Assembly: GCA_947631365.1 (NCBI GenBank)
Contig: CANRLB010000041.1
Coordinates: 1 to 9,781 of the forward strand
Origin: an uncultured Bacilli bacterium
Lineage (GTDB): Bacteria; Bacillota_I; Bacilli_A; RF39; UBA660
DNA length: 9,781 nucleotides
Reading direction: 5' to 3'
Below the pieces are notes generated by a model. That model was not told where the DNA came from. It was given only the letters and a program-made list of their open reading frames with translations, and searched no databases. Below are positions 8,662 to 9,781 of the stretch, piece after piece (within the stretch, counting starts at the first letter, position 1; each line of letters starts with the position of its first letter). The translations under genes were made by a program, and so were the position numbers.

Positions 8662-9115
8662 ATGAAAATTAAAAAAAGTTAAAATCTAATCTATTTAATA
8701 TTTGTATTAATTGGAATAATTATAACAATACCAGCAATTATACCTTCTTATAATTTAAATGGTTATTGTAATATTTAATTACTACTAGAACTTTTCTTAT
8801 ATCATCTCGCTTATTTACATCTTTAATGTTTTATTTATTGCCTTTTACGAGTAAATAATAAATTTTCTTTGTATAGTTATTGGTATGTATACCATATATT
8901 TTTACAATTTATTTTCATACTACCTATATTCAATTGATACTTACAAAAAAGATATGAATTATTTAAATACTTTATTTAAAAAGATTAAAAATTATAGAAA
9001 AAACAATAATGTTCAATTTACAAAAATTTATTACGCTTATGACTCTAATGTAGATTCACATTATAGTAAAAAGACAATGAATAGTAATTTGTTAATGATG
9101 CATTATATTTATTAA
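8662..9115 (+). pseudogene. Decayed membrane glycosyltransferase remnant (possibly GtrII/Glucos_trans_II-like C-terminal part)
   Basis: No intact gene fits here, but protein-like pieces follow one another in three frames. Frame one (8662-8778) begins MKIKKS, hits TAA at 8680, then continues as a hydrophobic helix ending IPAIIPSYNLNGYCNI. Frame two (8775-8855) reads LITTRTFLISSRLFTSLMFY, a second helix, then a double stop. Frame three (about 8855-9115, first ATG at 8885) gives a helix, then a charged stretch with TYKKDMNYLNTLFKKIKNY and KIYYAYDSN. The order of helices followed by a Lys-rich outer tail resembles the C-terminal end of bacterial glucosyltransferase-domain (GtrII) membrane proteins, but this is from memory of the family and weak. 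At least one nonsense change and two frame changes are needed, so a functional product is unlikely. The 76-residue frame from 8885 could in principle be expressed, but it has no clear ribosome site. Confidence 0.5.
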
Positions 9116-9154
9116 TTTTTTAAATAATTAAGAATTAGTATTTTATATATGGAT

Positions 9155-9190
9155 AAAAAGAATAAAAATTGAATAATTATTCTTTTTTTT
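9155..9190 (+). terminator. AT-rich intrinsic terminator-like hairpin with T-run
   Basis: AAAAAGAATAA (9155-9165) pairs perfectly with TTATTCTTTTT (9177-9187) around an 11-base loop, and the T-tract runs to 9190. Only one G-C pair is present, so the stem is weak, but that is in keeping with the genome's composition. The A-run and T-run could also serve the opposite strand. It sits between the polysaccharide operon remnant and the DUF3048 gene, where a transcript end is expected. Confidence 0.45.
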
Positions 9191-9205
9191 AATTTAATAA
9201 TAATA

Positions 9206-9211
9206 TATAAT
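9206..9211 (+). promoter_or_regulatory. Possible -10 box for the DUF3048 gene
   Basis: A perfect TATAAT lies 23 bases before the start codon and just after the terminator-like hairpin. At the standard spacing the -35 position is only a T-run, with no TTGACA-like match, and TATAAT arises easily by chance in such AT-rich DNA. A promoter is needed somewhere here if the hairpin terminates. Confidence 0.3.
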
Positions 9212-9222
9212 ATATATTGTAT

Positions 9223-9228
9223 GAGGAG
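9223..9228 (+). promoter_or_regulatory. Ribosome binding site of the DUF3048 gene
   Basis: GAGGAG, 6 bases before the ATG at 9235, is the strongest Shine-Dalgarno match in the window and fixes the start of the downstream gene. Confidence 0.75.
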
Positions 9229-9234
9229 TAATTT

Positions 9235-9781
9235 ATGAAGAAGAAAAAATTAATTATTATTGTTATTGCAATTGTAGTTATTGCATTAGGGGGATTAGGT
9301 ATAAGTTTTTTATTAAAAGATAATAAAAGCAATTCTCCAAAAGAAAAAGAAGAAAGTAAAGAACAAGCTAAGAAAAGTGTCAAGATTGTTGATTTAAATA
9401 GTAATAAAAGACCAATTGCTGTTATGATTAATACTCATAATGAAGCGTTACCTCAATCAGGATTACAAGATGCATATATGATATATGAGTTAATGGTTGA
9501 AGGTGGTATTACAAGAATGATGGCTTTATATACTCAAGGTTTTAATGTTTCAAAGATTGGCTCTATTAGAAGTTCAAGACATAATTATTTAGATTATGCT
9601 ATGGAAAATGATGCAATTTATGTTCACTGGGGTGGCTCTTATGTTGCATATGACGATTTAGATAGTTTAAAATTAGACCACATAGATGGTATGGTATATG
9701 GTAGTAAATATTTTACTACTGATAGTTCTTTAAAAAGATCACTAGAACATACGAGATTCTCAAGTTCAGAACTAATAAAAC
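9235..9781 (+). CDS. YerB-family (DUF3048) membrane-anchored extracellular protein (3' partial)
   Basis: 182 residues are visible before the window ends. The protein starts MKKKK, followed by one hydrophobic segment (~6-27) and a polar Lys/Glu/Ser linker (~29-50), so it is probably anchored in the membrane with its domain outside. The DUF3048 N-terminal domain follows: RPIAVMINTHNEALPQSGL (59-77), YELMVEGGITRMMALY (84-99), IGSIRSSRHNYLDYA (108-122) and HWGGSY (131-136). DUF3048 proteins such as Bacillus subtilis YerB are usually annotated as putative lipoproteins of unknown function. Here no Cys lies at the end of the hydrophobic segment, so no lipobox is visible and an uncleaved anchor is more likely. 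The full family length is about 330-350 residues, so roughly half is missing only because the window ends. It has its own strong ribosome site and lies beyond a terminator-like hairpin, so it is probably not part of the polysaccharide operon. Confidence 0.9.
   Translation, partial: MKKKKLIIIVIAIVVIALGGLGISFLLKDNKSNSPKEKEESKEQAKKSVKIVDLNSNKRPIAVMINTHNEALPQSGLQDAYMIYELMVEGGITRMMALYTQGFNVSKIGSIRSSRHNYLDYAMENDAIYVHWGGSYVAYDDLDSLKLDHIDGMVYGSKYFTTDSSLKRSLEHTRFSSSELIK

Noticed and set aside
8649..8672. Seven-codon frame starting at ATG 8649 after the GtrA/GT-C gene
   Set aside because: It is too short and low-complexity (MNKNNEN) to support as a gene or leader peptide; no regulatory structure follows.
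8645..9234. tRNA, CRISPR, insertion sequence or riboswitch in the gene-free interval
   Set aside because: No repeat array, inverted terminal repeats, transposase fragment or conserved RNA motif could be seen; only the broken frames and one AT-rich hairpin stand out.
9189..9383. Minus-strand frame opposite the start of the DUF3048 gene
   Set aside because: The + strand gene has a strong ribosome site and conserved motifs; the opposite frame has neither.

Overview
The window is very AT-rich (GC roughly a quarter or less by eye). It uses the standard bacterial code: Trp is TGG throughout, and one gene ends in TGA. Purine-rich Shine-Dalgarno sites, a Gram-positive style polysaccharide locus and a YerB-family (DUF3048) gene together suggest a low-GC Bacillota, possibly an uncultured host-associated Bacilli or Clostridia lineage. 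That placement is inference from composition and gene families. Nothing in the window names a species.

Positions 1-8644 are one dense cell-surface polysaccharide operon, all on the + strand, with every gene overlapping the next. It enters the window inside a giant fused protein: an O-antigen ligase/polymerase-like membrane domain, then a GT4 glycosyltransferase, then a GT2 glycosyltransferase (3-3353). Next come a Wzx-type flippase (3353-4924), UDP-galactopyranose mutase Glf (4899-6083), a DPM1/GtrB-like GT2 (6067-6813), and a fusion of a GtrA flippase-like domain with a GT-C membrane glycosyltransferase (6788-8644). Positions 8645-9234 hold no intact gene. They contain broken reading frames in three phases that together look like the C-terminal part of a decayed membrane glycosyltransferase, then an AT-rich hairpin with a T-run. 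A separate gene for a membrane-anchored YerB/DUF3048 protein starts at 9235 and runs off the window.

How the genes may work together (inference): Glf supplies UDP-galactofuranose; the cytoplasmic GT4 and GT2 domains build a lipid-linked repeat unit; the flippase exports it; the ligase-like domain polymerises or attaches it outside. The GT2 plus GtrA/GT-C pair resembles the three-part GtrA/GtrB/GtrC system. In that system a sugar is loaded onto undecaprenyl phosphate, flipped, and transferred to the polymer on the outer face. Here the three activities are packed into two overlapping genes. The two fusion proteins and the decaying glycosyltransferase remnant are the most unusual features.
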